A stretch of 64,000 bases of DNA from Cyclobacteriaceae bacterium. GTDB taxonomy: Bacteria; Bacteroidota; Bacteroidia; Cytophagales; Cyclobacteriaceae. A program made the position numbers and the translations under genes. The stretch is taken from positions 1 to 64,000 of the forward strand of contig JAHBUD010000002.1 of NCBI GenBank assembly GCA_019638255.1. Direction: 5' to 3'. Position 1 is the stretch's first letter. Each line of letters begins with the position of its first letter. The notes below the pieces were generated by a model. The model searched no databases and was not told the DNA's origin. It worked only from the letters and a program-made list of their open reading frames with translations. Below, piece after piece: positions 36,140-45,460 of this stretch.

Positions 36140-36664
36140 ATGAATAAAATACCCCAATTATTGGAAAACCAACTTCTCGAACTGATCGATGGAAACCTAT
36201 CGGCAAGCGAAAAGGAAAAAATAGAGCAGGAGATAGAACACAGCCCTGAAGTAAAGAAAAGATATAATCAGCTGGTTGAGATAGATCGTGCATTAAAAAC
36301 TATACAGCTCGAACAACCTTCCAAAACCTTTACACAAATTGTAATGGCTAAGCTTAACAGTCAACCACTACAAACCGGGTTTTCAATTAAAAATGGTTTG
36401 CTGCTACTATTCGGAGTGCTGATTGCCGTTGGAGCGGCTACTGTGTTACTGGCCACAGGTGTTTTTGATACCGCTGGCACAATTGATTTAAATAACATCG
36501 TTGCGCCTAATCTTACCAAAGAGCCACTCCCCTCAGTTCCCTTTAACGGTAAACTCGTGGTTAATGGCATTATTATTCTAAACATTGTATTGGCCTTTCT
36601 GATTCTGGACAGAACCATTCTGAAGCCGTGGTTTAATCGTAGAATTAACGATATGCAGTTTTAG
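36140..36664 (+). CDS. Probable membrane anti-sigma factor
   Basis: A 174-residue protein. The N-terminal part (about 1-70) is charged and helical, resembling the binding domain of anti-sigma factors (LLELIDGNLSASEKEKIEQE). Two hydrophobic segments follow (about 84-108 and 138-160), with a periplasmic loop between. The zinc HxxxCxxC motif of ZAS anti-sigmas is absent. Ten bp after the ECF gene, it likely holds that factor at the membrane. Its end overlaps the convergent CPBP gene by 4 bp. Confidence 0.75.
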   Translation: MNKIPQLLENQLLELIDGNLSASEKEKIEQEIEHSPEVKKRYNQLVEIDRALKTIQLEQPSKTFTQIVMAKLNSQPLQTGFSIKNGLLLLFGVLIAVGAATVLLATGVFDTAGTIDLNNIVAPNLTKEPLPSVPFNGKLVVNGIIILNIVLAFLILDRTILKPWFNRRINDMQF

Positions 36665-37491
36665 GCTGATGCCCTTATTCTTTTTCTCCTTAGCCACAGG
36701 CCAATACCCAGGTACAATAGTGTAGGAAGAATACCACTAATGGGTGAGATAACAATCTTCATGTTGTTAACGATATCAATGTGCCCATCAATAACCAGGT
36801 GATTAATGAGTGCATCTTCAACTGCATGTAACAAAATAACAGGCCATATGGAATTCGTAAGCCGGAATAATTCGGTGAACATGATCGTCCATACCACCAT
36901 GTTGATGATGGCCACAACAGTGAATACGATTCTGTCAACAGGCAATACGGCATGAATTGCCGACTCAGGCAAAAACACGAGATAATAAGGTGCGTGCCAA
37001 AGTCCCCAAACCAATCCGGCAATCAGATAAACAGTAACATCCTTCAACTCAAGTTTAAGAAGCTTCACCGTGAGGTATCCACGCCATACCGACTCTTCAA
37101 ATATATTTTTGATTAGGTTAACCCCTAACAAAACAATGAACGTTGAAAAGTATGGTTGTGCATCGAAGTTTAAGAAACTAATCCAACCCATTGCGTAACC
37201 AATGGTCAATGTTACCAGTGTAACCATCGGGAAAATAAAGAAAGCAACAAGGTACCACCATATGTTATCCTTGATCGCGGGCTTTAATCCGGCATCTTTC
37301 CATCCATCGCCCATAAACGTGCGTAACACAATAACTACAGCTAGCGGAACGACCAGCCATATTGCCATACCAAGGGTTTCTTCTTCTTGCTGATCCGGGA
37401 GCCGCTGATCGATGAATACACCCAGCCATCCGATGCACAACGCTACAACGATAAAGAGGATAAGGTTTCGGATGGTGACTTTACTATCCAT
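36661..37491 (-). CDS. CPBP family glutamic intramembrane protease (Abi/CAAX-type)
   Basis: A 276-residue protein with about eight hydrophobic segments. The three motifs of the family are clear: EESVWRGYL (EExxxR, near 134), GLWHAPYY (FxxxH-like, near 164) and LLHAVEDAL (near 225). Eukaryotic Rce1 and bacterial relatives cleave prenylated or membrane proteins; some bacterial forms protect against bacteriocins. The gene is followed by a small secreted protein gene region on the same strand and converges on the anti-sigma gene, so its partner is unclear. Confidence 0.88.
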   Translation of the reverse strand: MDSKVTIRNLILFIVVALCIGWLGVFIDQRLPDQQEEETLGMAIWLVVPLAVVIVLRTFMGDGWKDAGLKPAIKDNIWWYLVAFFIFPMVTLVTLTIGYAMGWISFLNFDAQPYFSTFIVLLGVNLIKNIFEESVWRGYLTVKLLKLELKDVTVYLIAGLVWGLWHAPYYLVFLPESAIHAVLPVDRIVFTVVAIINMVVWTIMFTELFRLTNSIWPVILLHAVEDALINHLVIDGHIDIVNNMKIVISPISGILPTLLYLGIGLWLRRKRIRASA

Positions 37492-37495
37492 GCTT

Positions 37496-37780
37496 TTACT
37501 TTGGATCTCCTTCTTTCTTTGCTTCGCAGTTTATTTTCCAATCTTTGGCAAGTGCCAGCTTTCCATTTTTAGCTTTCTTGATAATATCCTCCTTCTTTGA
37601 CTTGCATCCGTTATCAATGAAATGGTAACGGATTCCGTTAATCGTAAAATTGTAATGGCAGGTCTGCGTTGACATCTGCTTTTTTACACACGTCAATTCG
37701 ATCTCATCCTCCAACGTGATGGAAATAGAAGAGAAGCCTGTCATCATTAGAAGAACAATACCGATAGCTAAATTTTTCAT
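37496..37780 (-). CDS. Small secreted protein with four cysteines
   Basis: A 94-residue protein that I do not recognise. A hydrophobic N-terminal segment (about 5-20) suggests export. The mature part has Cys31, Cys41, Cys59 and Cys85, fitting two disulfides in the periplasm, and a very Lys-rich C-terminus. It ends 4 bp before the CPBP protease start on the same strand and is likely co-transcribed with it. A terminator for ahcY lies upstream. Confidence 0.6.
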   Translation of the reverse strand: MKNLAIGIVLLMMTGFSSISITLEDEIELTCVKKQMSTQTCHYNFTINGIRYHFIDNGCKSKKEDIIKKAKNGKLALAKDWKINCEAKKEGDPK

Positions 37781-37808
37781 AGGGTAAAGATAGAATGTTA
37801 CAAAACAA

Positions 37809-37836
37809 AAAAACCCTGCATAACTGCAGGGTTTTT
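37809..37836 (-). terminator. Rho-independent terminator of ahcY
   Basis: A 12-bp perfect stem (37809-37820 with 37825-37836) with a TAAC loop. On the minus strand the stem is followed by a T-rich run. It closes ahcY, whose stop is 24 bp upstream on that strand. Confidence 0.85.
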
Positions 37837-37859
37837 ACTAATCAATAATCAATCCAACA

Positions 37860-39164
37860 TCAGTAACGGTAGTAATCGGGCTTAAACGGACCTTTTACTT
37901 CCACACCAATATATTTTGCCTGTTCCGCAGAAAGCGTTTCCAGCTCTACACCAATTTTCTTCAGGTGAAGCATGGCCACTTTTTCATCGAGGTGTTTGGG
38001 CAGCATGTAAACTTTGTTCTCGTAACTACCTGCATTGTTCCAAAGCTCAAGTTGTGCCAGCACTTGATTGGTAAATGAGTTCGACATCACAAAAGAAGGG
38101 TGACCTGTTGCACAGCCCAAATTCACCAAACGGCCTTCTGCCAGAAGAATAATCTGGTTTCCGCTCTTCATCGTGTATAAATCAACCTGAGGCTTAATTT
38201 CATCACGGCTTGCAGCATTGGTATTTAACCAGGCAACATCAATTTCATTATCGAAATGACCAATGTTACAAACTATGGCTTTGTCCTTCATGCTCTGGAA
38301 GTGACGATCCTTAACGATGCCGAAGTTTCCGGTAGCGGTCACAATAATGTCTGCTTCTTTTACCGCATCATCCATTTTCTTAACTGCGAATCCGTCCATG
38401 GCTGCTTGAAGGGCACAGATCGGATCAATTTCAGTTACAATCACACGGGCACCTGCCCCGCGTAACGATGCTGCGGAGCCTTTCCCTACATCACCATAAC
38501 CCGCTACAACAGCAACTTTTCCAGCCATCATGATATCGGTTGCCCTGCGGATTGCATCAACCAATGATTCCTTACAGCCATACTTATTATCAAATTTCGA
38601 CTTCGTTACCGAGTCGTTGATGTTGATGGCCGGCAAAGGCAATTTGCCATTATGCTGGCGTTCAATCAGACGGTGCACGCCTGTGGTCGTTTCTTCCGAT
38701 ATACCCTTTATACCCTGTACCAATTCTGGATAACGATCCAAAACCATGTTGGTCAGGTCACCGCCATCATCTAATATCATGTTCAACGGCTTGCCATCCT
38801 TAAAGGCAAACAGCGTTTGCTCAATGCACCAGTCAAATTCCTGCTCATTCATGCCTTTCCAGGCAAATACAGGAATACCGGCAGCGGCTATGGCAGCAGC
38901 AGCATGATCCTGGGTTGAAAATATATTGCAGCTCGACCAGGAAACTTCAGCGCCCAATTCAATAAGGGTTTCAATTAAGACAGCTGTTTGGATGGTCATG
39001 TGAAGGCATCCGGCTATCCGAGCGTCTTTTAAGGGCTTTTTCGGGCCATATTCCTCACGTATAGCCATCAAACCGGGCATTTCGGCTTCCGCTAGCTTTA
39101 TTTCTTTGCGTCCCCATGCTGCCAGGGCGATGTCCTTTACCTTGAATTTTAATGTATCAACCAT
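37860..39164 (-). CDS. ahcY: Adenosylhomocysteinase
   Basis: A 434-residue NAD-containing enzyme splitting S-adenosylhomocysteine into homocysteine and adenosine in the methyl cycle. The NAD loop [10 protein letters not shown] (about 221-230), ATGNFGIV and [10 protein letters not shown] (near 300-309) are conserved, and the protein ends with the expected FKPDYYRY. The length fits the short bacterial form. The promoter word TATTTTTG lies 32 bp before the start on the minus strand. No SAH or SAM riboswitch was recognised in the 268-bp upstream gap. Confidence 0.97.
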   Translation of the reverse strand: MVDTLKFKVKDIALAAWGRKEIKLAEAEMPGLMAIREEYGPKKPLKDARIAGCLHMTIQTAVLIETLIELGAEVSWSSCNIFSTQDHAAAAIAAAGIPVFAWKGMNEQEFDWCIEQTLFAFKDGKPLNMILDDGGDLTNMVLDRYPELVQGIKGISEETTTGVHRLIERQHNGKLPLPAININDSVTKSKFDNKYGCKESLVDAIRRATDIMMAGKVAVVAGYGDVGKGSAASLRGAGARVIVTEIDPICALQAAMDGFAVKKMDDAVKEADIIVTATGNFGIVKDRHFQSMKDKAIVCNIGHFDNEIDVAWLNTNAASRDEIKPQVDLYTMKSGNQIILLAEGRLVNLGCATGHPSFVMSNSFTNQVLAQLELWNNAGSYENKVYMLPKHLDEKVAMLHLKKIGVELETLSAEQAKYIGVEVKGPFKPDYYRY

Positions 39165-39195
39165 TGTATACTTTGTTTTTGGGTTTTTGATCGCG

Positions 39196-39203
39196 CAAAA
39201 ATA
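39196..39203 (-). promoter_or_regulatory. Candidate promoter of ahcY
   Basis: The minus strand reads TATTTTTG, matching TAnnTTTG, identical to the arginine-operon candidate. A leader of about 25 bases would precede the ATG. No good -33 element was identified. Confidence 0.45.
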
Positions 39204-39432
39204 CCATAAAGGTTTTAAAAATCCTTATTGGCAAATGAATGCGTCATATTAACTAGAAGTAGCCAAAAATTGTTTTAAACTACGTTCCTTATACCCTGTT
39301 TTAATTGGTTAATGTTATGAAATGAGCACAAACCAAACTATACCCAACAACATGGTTAATATGTGTACTAATTCGGTTGGGGAAGTCTTGATATGCGAAT
39401 TCCATGTGACCTTAAAAATAAATTATTAACAC

Positions 39433-40080
39433 ATGAATAAGCAATCTATAACAATCGATGTTTTTTCCGATATCGTTTGCCCTTGGTGTTACATTGGGAA
39501 ACGTAGGCTTGAAGGTGCCATTCAGCGACTAAGCTCCAACTTCGTCTTCGATATCACGTATCATCCCTTTGAATTAAATCCAACGCTACCGGCCAGTGGG
39601 TTGAATCAAAAAGAATACCTGGTCAATAAGTTCGGGGGATTAGACCGTTACATGCAAATAACTGAACACGTTACCCGTATTGCAGCACTTGATGGGTTGA
39701 CCTTTGATTTTGAAAAACAAACAACAGCACCAAACACGCGTGATGCCCATAGGTTAGTTTGGTGGGCTAAGTCATACACAAAACAAGCCGAGTTAACCGA
39801 AAGCTTAATGAAAGCTTATTTCACCGATGGCATTAACCTTAGTTTAACCGACAGTCTTGTAACGATTGGCGAAGCAATTGGCCTGCCGGGGCATGAAGCA
39901 AAAAATTTTCTGAAATCTACTGAAGGTTTAGCTGAAGTTGAAGAAGCTGAAGATAAAGCCTTTCAGCTTCGCATTACATCCGTTCCATTTTACATCATTA
40001 ACAGCAAGTTCGGACTTTCCGGAGCGCAGCCTGTTGAAGCATTCATAGAGGCAACCGAAGCTTCTGTAAAGAATCAGTAA
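39433..40080 (+). CDS. DsbA-family oxidoreductase, FrnE-like
   Basis: A 215-residue thioredoxin-fold protein with the active site CPWC near residues 16-19 (FSDIVCPWCYIGKRRL) and the helical insertion typical of the FrnE/DsbA-like group. The cis-Pro loop TSVPFYIIN is near residue 185. No signal peptide is seen, so it is cytoplasmic, unlike DsbA. Its redox substrate is unknown. It stands alone on the plus strand. Confidence 0.92.
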   Translation: MNKQSITIDVFSDIVCPWCYIGKRRLEGAIQRLSSNFVFDITYHPFELNPTLPASGLNQKEYLVNKFGGLDRYMQITEHVTRIAALDGLTFDFEKQTTAPNTRDAHRLVWWAKSYTKQAELTESLMKAYFTDGINLSLTDSLVTIGEAIGLPGHEAKNFLKSTEGLAEVEEAEDKAFQLRITSVPFYIINSKFGLSGAQPVEAFIEATEASVKNQ

Positions 40081-40095
40081 GTCCTTCAGGGCAAA

Positions 40096-41415
40096 CTACT
40101 TCTTTTTCTTCTTTCCAGTTTGTGGCTCAGGCTTGTGTCCCACCAAATCTTCATGCTTTATAATGGAAGTCCAGATACTAGTCTTTCCATTATCCATGCG
40201 CGTCCATACTGGAACGATTACTCCGTTATGCGCTGCAATACCAATCTTATTGCCGAACGGAACTGAGTTTATTGGCAAAAAAGGTGATTCACTGATTTTT
40301 ACATTGGTGAACGATGCACCATTGTTTACCGAGTACGCCAGGTAAACATCTGTTTGGTCATCCTCATATTCCCTGCGATCATAAAAAACGATATAGATGT
40401 GGCCACTGGTTTGATCGATTGTCATGGCCGGCATAAACTGATGGCTCCCTCGCTCATCATCATTAATACGTAAGGCCTGTGTCCAGTTGTCACCAAAATT
40501 AAGCGATCTGGAGAAGTAAATTTCAGTATCTCCTTTCAAACTCTCCTCTGCCCATGTCAGGTAAAGTGCACCATTAAAATTTGTTCGGGTATTGTCGCAT
40601 ACTAACGTTGGCAAACCATTGGCCTGCATGATACCTGGCACGGATAACTTCCAGCCTCCGACCTGTTCCGTAACCGGAATATCTTGTGACAACCACATCG
40701 TACCTCCGTCAAACGACCTATCAACATAGATCACACCATCAAACGACCAGGTGATGAACAATTTACCATCGCCAGACACGGCCGGAGTAGAGCCCCGAAC
40801 AGTGCTATCGCCATCAAGGCAATCACCAGGTTTTGAAATCACAAACGGCTTTGTCCATTTTGAGCCACCGGAAGATTTGCTGAACAAAATCTGAGACTTG
40901 CAGCCGGCTTCGCTACTGCCGAAGTGATCAAACTCAGTCCAAGTAATAAAAACATTCCCCTTACGATCGGCCACTGCCCCATGATTGATGGGAACCTTTG
41001 GTGGGCTTAAGCTAATCGTTGATCGGTCATCCCAGTTATTGCCTCCGTCCTTTGATCTTCTGAGCACTATACGATCGGGTTGTGTGTGGCCAGCTTTGCC
41101 TTCCGGATCGGATTGATACATAAAATAGATACTACCTGAGAAATCAGAGATAAGGACAGGATTCTCTAATTGCGCATTTTTCGACTGAGCGGATGACCTG
41201 GACCAGGTTGTTCCACCATCGGCACTTACAAATAATTGATCCGGAAAAGCAGAAACAACAATGTTATCAGGGGTTTTAAAGTTAATGGCAACTGCAGGAT
41301 CAATGGGGTACCGACCACTTCCTCCAGCGGCACTATCAAGCAGAATATTTTTAAACTGGGCAAATCCTGATGATGAGATTTGTAAAACCAGAAAAATTGT
41401 ACCAATGATCCTCAT
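40096..41415 (-). CDS. Secreted BNR-repeat (sialidase-like propeller) protein
   Basis: A 439-residue exported protein. The ATG at 41415 gives MRIIGTIFLVLQISSSGFAQ, a standard signal peptide; a longer start at 41499 was rejected. At least five Asp-box repeats of the type SADGGTTW, SKDGGNNW, SFDGGTMW, NFGDNW and NNGASF are spread through the chain, giving a six-bladed propeller of the BNR/sialidase type. No catalytic triad could be assigned, so sialidase activity is not claimed. It ends with a run of five Lys. Confidence 0.85.
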   Translation of the reverse strand: MRIIGTIFLVLQISSSGFAQFKNILLDSAAGGSGRYPIDPAVAINFKTPDNIVVSAFPDQLFVSADGGTTWSRSSAQSKNAQLENPVLISDFSGSIYFMYQSDPEGKAGHTQPDRIVLRRSKDGGNNWDDRSTISLSPPKVPINHGAVADRKGNVFITWTEFDHFGSSEAGCKSQILFSKSSGGSKWTKPFVISKPGDCLDGDSTVRGSTPAVSGDGKLFITWSFDGVIYVDRSFDGGTMWLSQDIPVTEQVGGWKLSVPGIMQANGLPTLVCDNTRTNFNGALYLTWAEESLKGDTEIYFSRSLNFGDNWTQALRINDDERGSHQFMPAMTIDQTSGHIYIVFYDRREYEDDQTDVYLAYSVNNGASFTNVKISESPFLPINSVPFGNKIGIAAHNGVIVPVWTRMDNGKTSIWTSIIKHEDLVGHKPEPQTGKKKKK

Positions 41416-41510
41416 ACCTTCCCGTTTACGCCTTTGCAAATAAACAAAATCAATAATGTGTTTCAATATTTGTTTATCTTCCAACAAATTAAATCTCAAT
41501 TAAAATTCCA

Positions 41511-42881
41511 ATGTCGTCCAGTAAACGCCTATATGCTGTATTCCTTCAATTTCTTCGCGATCGGTTCAATCTCGAATCCGATAAAGCCGATGAACTGGAA
41601 ACCCTTGAATACATACGAAAAGGTGTTGAGTTTAGCGGCACCAATTTATGGATTCTCATTTTTGCAATTTTTATTGCCTCCATAGGGCTGAATGTAAATT
41701 CTACGGCCGTCATCATTGGCGCCATGTTAATTTCTCCGTTAATGGGGCCTATACTGGGAATTGGTACAGGGGTAGCCATTAACGATCTTGATCTTCTAAA
41801 ACGGTCCTTTAAGAACTTGATGATCGCTACCATTTTCAGCGTGGTAACATCAACCTTATACTTTGCCATTAGTCCTCTAAGTACTGCTCAATCTGAATTG
41901 CTGGCAAGAACAAATCCCACCATTTGGGATGTATTGATTGCATTCTTTGGTGGATTAGCCGGCATTGTGGCAGGGTCGCGGAAAGAGAAAAGCAATGCCA
42001 TACCGGGTGTTGCCATTGCCACTGCATTGATGCCACCCCTGTGCACTGCAGGTTACGGATTGGCCAGCGGAAACTTGTACTATTTCTTTGGTGCGTTTTA
42101 CCTCTACTTTATTAACAGTGTTTTCATTAGCCTGGCAACCTTTATCATTGTTCGCTTCCTGAAGTATCCGAAAAAAGAATTTGCTGATGAAGCCCGTGAA
42201 AGAACTGTTAAAAGATGGATTGCCTTTTTTGTGATCATCACTATTATTCCAAGTACCTACCTGGCTTACCAAACCGTGAAACATAGCATTTTTGAGCGAA
42301 ATGCTAACCGGTTCATCGTTCAGGAACTGAACTTTGAAAATGCACGGGTAATCAATAGTGAGTTAACCTACGATTCAAATGAACAACGCATTGAAGTTTC
42401 GCTCTTTGGCGAGCCGGTATCGGATGATCTTATTGAAAAAGCCCGCAGGCAAATGTCCAATTATAATCTTGAAGATACAGAGCTGTTTGTCTTGCAAGGT
42501 TACACCGAGAGTGTAAATGAAGCCTCACTGGCTACCAGCATTCGAAGTGGAGTTATTGAAGAACTCTATAAACAGAATGAACAATCGCTACGCAGTAAAG
42601 ATGAACGGATCAAACTTCTTGAATCTGAGCTCACGCGGATACAAAATATATCCAGCCTTACTACTGAAATATCTCCCGAATTGAAAGCCCTGTACCCTGA
42701 GCTCTCCAGTTTCAGCATTAATCAAAGCACGATTATGCGACTAGACTCATTGAAACAAGACACTGTCTTCCTGGCTTATATTAAGTTCAGACGAAACCCC
42801 GGTAAAAATGAACTGAAAAAACTGGATGCCTGGTTAAAAGCCAGGGTTAAATCCGATCGGGTTGAGATAGTGGTGGAGTAA
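41511..42881 (+). CDS. DUF389 membrane protein
   Basis: A 456-residue protein. The N-terminal half (about 30-270) is a set of about six hydrophobic segments with the family words INSTAVIIGAMLISPLMGPI-like (NSTAVIIGAMLISPLMGPIL), GLAGIVAGSRKEK and IATALMPPLCTAGYGL. The C-terminal half is soluble and charged, with a coiled-coil-like stretch (about 360-400). This is the DUF389/TIGR00341 family, of unknown function. It is divergent from the BNR protein gene with 95 bp between. Confidence 0.9.
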   Translation: MSSSKRLYAVFLQFLRDRFNLESDKADELETLEYIRKGVEFSGTNLWILIFAIFIASIGLNVNSTAVIIGAMLISPLMGPILGIGTGVAINDLDLLKRSFKNLMIATIFSVVTSTLYFAISPLSTAQSELLARTNPTIWDVLIAFFGGLAGIVAGSRKEKSNAIPGVAIATALMPPLCTAGYGLASGNLYYFFGAFYLYFINSVFISLATFIIVRFLKYPKKEFADEARERTVKRWIAFFVIITIIPSTYLAYQTVKHSIFERNANRFIVQELNFENARVINSELTYDSNEQRIEVSLFGEPVSDDLIEKARRQMSNYNLEDTELFVLQGYTESVNEASLATSIRSGVIEELYKQNEQSLRSKDERIKLLESELTRIQNISSLTTEISPELKALYPELSSFSINQSTIMRLDSLKQDTVFLAYIKFRRNPGKNELKKLDAWLKARVKSDRVEIVVE

Positions 42882-42885
42882 ACTC

Positions 42886-42910
42886 TATTTTATTTTATTT
42901 TATTTTATTT
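42886..42910. repeat. Perfect TATTT pentanucleotide repeat, five copies
   Basis: Five exact TATTT units form a 25-bp simple repeat. It covers the stop codon and last codons of the acyltransferase gene (minus strand). Copy-number change would alter the C-terminus. Confidence 0.95.
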
Positions 42911-43820
42911 CTTCTCCTGGTTTGGTCTTCCACCGTTCATGTAACCATACCCATTGATCAGGAAATTTTCTTATTTCTGCCTCAATAATGTCGTTAAACC
43001 GCTGGGTGTTTACGCGGATATCCGTCTCCTCATCACCTGTTCGTGCTAGCTCCACTTCAGGATAAAAATTTATCTCCTGCATTAAATCATCGCGTAAATG
43101 ACAAAATGCAGGAACAACGGCAGCACCTGTTTTTAGTGCCAGTAGCGTGGCGCCAACCGGTGTGGCACAGGGTACACCGAAGAAGTTAACAAATACACTT
43201 TTCACGCGGGTATCCTGATCGATTAAAATACCAATCGAACCCTTTTTCTTCAACGCTTTTATCAGGGTAAATGTATCCTTGCCGCGCTCAACAATGGTGG
43301 CACCAAACTTCGAACGTTGACTCCACAACAATCGATTAAGTCGTTTATCTTTCATAGAGGCGCCAATGATATAGGGCTGATATCCTCTAAATGAAACCTC
43401 CGTTGCTGAAAACTCGAAGGCTCCAATATGGGCTGTTAGAAAAATTACTCCATTACCTTTTTGACGAGCCTGCTCAGCATAGTGAAAGTTATTGGCAACT
43501 GTTATTCTCTTAAAACTTTCATAGTTCTTGATATTGACCGCCCGGATTATATCACCTGCATTTTTGCCCATCATGCGAAAAACTCTCTTCGCCAGTTTGC
43601 GGATTTCATCAGCCGGCATTGTTTTGCCAAAAGCCATGGTTAAATGCCTGATGGTAAGGTTGCGCGATTGCGTGGCTAAGTAATACGCCAGACTTCCCAA
43701 CCCACCACAAATTCTTACCCACACGTTGCGCGGTATTAACCACGAAATAAAAATCACCAAACGCAACACGATGTAGATGACGGTGTAGCGGATTTTTCTT
43801 CGAATCTTTTTAACTTTCAT
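42900..43820 (-). CDS. Lysophospholipid/lipid A acyltransferase (LpxL/HtrB family)
   Basis: A 306-residue inner-membrane enzyme with an N-terminal hydrophobic anchor (about 12-33). It carries the acyltransferase HxxxxE-type motif HIGAFEF (near 130) and the conserved late WVWLHERWK. Family members transfer an acyl chain from acyl-ACP to lipid A precursors; the LpxL/MsbB role is likely but acceptor and chain are not visible. The gene ends in a TATTT simple repeat and appears monocistronic. Confidence 0.88.
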   Translation of the reverse strand: MKVKKIRRKIRYTVIYIVLRLVIFISWLIPRNVWVRICGGLGSLAYYLATQSRNLTIRHLTMAFGKTMPADEIRKLAKRVFRMMGKNAGDIIRAVNIKNYESFKRITVANNFHYAEQARQKGNGVIFLTAHIGAFEFSATEVSFRGYQPYIIGASMKDKRLNRLLWSQRSKFGATIVERGKDTFTLIKALKKKGSIGILIDQDTRVKSVFVNFFGVPCATPVGATLLALKTGAAVVPAFCHLRDDLMQEINFYPEVELARTGDEETDIRVNTQRFNDIIEAEIRKFPDQWVWLHERWKTKPGEEIK

Positions 43821-43904
43821 GCTGATTGTACAGTGCGCAAAGATAGTACATCTGATCTTCTGTTATAAAATAGTCATGCAGTACCTGCCTCAACAACAGA
43901 ACAA

Positions 43905-44396
43905 ATGAAAACACTAATCATCGTCAGGCATGCCAAATCAAGCTGGGACAATCCAACATTGAGTGATTTTAACAGGCCATTGAATGATCGGGGTTTACAT
44001 GATGCACCACGCATGGCCAAGCGGTTCAAGGAAAAAGAGCTCATACCCGAAAGACTAATATCGAGTCCGGCCAAAAGGGCGCATGATACCGCCATCATTA
44101 TAGCGGGAATAATAGGTTATCCTGAAACATCAATCATCCAAAACAAAAAACTCTACCATGCCGAGGAAGATGAAATACTTGATGTTGTTCAGGGTTTCCC
44201 TGAACCGGATGATGTGATCATGTTGTTTGGTCACAATCCGGGGCTCACTGATTTTGCTAACCGCCTAATGGATATTCACATTGATAACATTCCTACATGC
44301 GGAGTTGCAGCCAGCTCGATAGCTGTTGACCGGTGGAAAGAGGTGAATTGGTCAACCGCGAAGCTACTCTTCTTCGACTACCCTAAGCTTCACTAA
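43905..44396 (+). CDS. SixA-type histidine phosphatase
   Basis: A 163-residue histidine phosphatase superfamily member. The RHAKSSWDNP N-terminal motif (His8 is the phospho-acceptor) and LFGHNPGLTDFAN (second catalytic His, near 109) are present. SixA in E. coli dephosphorylates ArcB; other members act on small phosphates. The short size and missing insertion match SixA. It is divergent from the acyltransferase and overlaps the DUF4421 gene end by 4 bp. Confidence 0.9.
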   Translation: MKTLIIVRHAKSSWDNPTLSDFNRPLNDRGLHDAPRMAKRFKEKELIPERLISSPAKRAHDTAIIIAGIIGYPETSIIQNKKLYHAEEDEILDVVQGFPEPDDVIMLFGHNPGLTDFANRLMDIHIDNIPTCGVAASSIAVDRWKEVNWSTAKLLFFDYPKLH

Positions 44397-45460
44397 AAAC
44401 CTATGGGTAAAAGTTCCCGGGGTTGCTTTTTTAGCACGCCTACTTTAGCAAACCGGTATCCGATTACTACACGGAAAATGGAGCTGGTAGATGTTAACCT
44501 GACCTGCTCAAAATTGAAGCTCCTTGACTGTGCAGCAAAACTAAGCCCCCCAAATAATCGGTTACTGTTATAGCCTAATCCGATACGGAGTGTGGTAATT
44601 AGATTCATCATGGTATCGTGTGCATCAGCAACCGTACTTTCATAACTGATCCAATGATTTCCGGGGCCGATGGCCATCGTTCCGTTTAGAAAGAAGTCAT
44701 TATATACCAATGTATACGAATACCCTCCAGACACTGCCAGCGTAGTATTGTTTACCCTTACAAATCCGGTATTGATCGGATCAATGGGAGGGCGCGTAGA
44801 AATAATGGCGGAATCGGCTGATACCCTTAAAAAATTCAATGATCCACCGATTAGAAATGAGCCATTACTCTTGATCTGCCGGTCCACAAAATTAAAGGCT
44901 GAACGAAGGGAGAACCTCCGGTTATTCAAAACATAAACGCCACCAACGCCATAGTTTCGTGTGCTGATATCACCGCGTTGTGGATACGGTGTACCGGGCG
45001 GAATGGTAACGGATTTATCATCGATGTAAAAGCCCGTGTATTTTTGATAGTAAGCATCGGTCGTAAACTTTTTTGTCACCATATTAATCTGCCAATCGCG
45101 CGCATCCGACTCACCATAAATTTCTTTGCTCCGCTCGCTTAGGGGTATAGCTGCTGCAACTTCAACTGTTACATCGAACAAGTACGCACCAAAACCAAAC
45201 GTAAAGGAGTTATTGGATTCATATTCGATGCGGGCCGTTCTTCGCTGCTGATCACGCAGTGTAAAATATAAATCACGCTGTTTCAGAACAGGCCAAACAG
45301 AAAACTTTTTTGGAAATTCCTCTACATAGTGGGCTCTCAAAGAATCAACCGGTTGTTGGGCAAACAATGAAGCCGGAATTACACAAAGAAGTAAAGCCGG
45401 AATGACAGACAAATCTGTTAGCATTTTTGAGATTGCTGCTAAACTGATCAGCTTGATCAT
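44393..45460 (-). CDS. DUF4421 outer-membrane beta-barrel protein
   Basis: A 355-residue exported protein; the signal peptide is long if the ATG at 45460 is used (cut near FAQQP), and an ATG at 45424 would give a shorter one. The mature chain shows alternating barrel strands (SNNSFTFGFGAYLFDV) with a conserved TRNYGVGGVYVLNNRRFS segment, and a last strand ending near VIGYRFA. This is the DUF4421 family of Bacteroidota; the function is unknown. It starts immediately after hslU, so it may be in the same transcript. Confidence 0.8.
   Translation of the reverse strand: MIKLISLAAISKMLTDLSVIPALLLCVIPASLFAQQPVDSLRAHYVEEFPKKFSVWPVLKQRDLYFTLRDQQRRTARIEYESNNSFTFGFGAYLFDVTVEVAAAIPLSERSKEIYGESDARDWQINMVTKKFTTDAYYQKYTGFYIDDKSVTIPPGTPYPQRGDISTRNYGVGGVYVLNNRRFSLRSAFNFVDRQIKSNGSFLIGGSLNFLRVSADSAIISTRPPIDPINTGFVRVNNTTLAVSGGYSYTLVYNDFFLNGTMAIGPGNHWISYESTVADAHDTMMNLITTLRIGLGYNSNRLFGGLSFAAQSRSFNFEQVRLTSTSSIFRVVIGYRFAKVGVLKKQPRELLPIGF

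Noticed and set aside
39165..39432. SAH or SAM riboswitch upstream of ahcY
   Set aside because: No conserved riboswitch core could be recognised; only a promoter word was seen.
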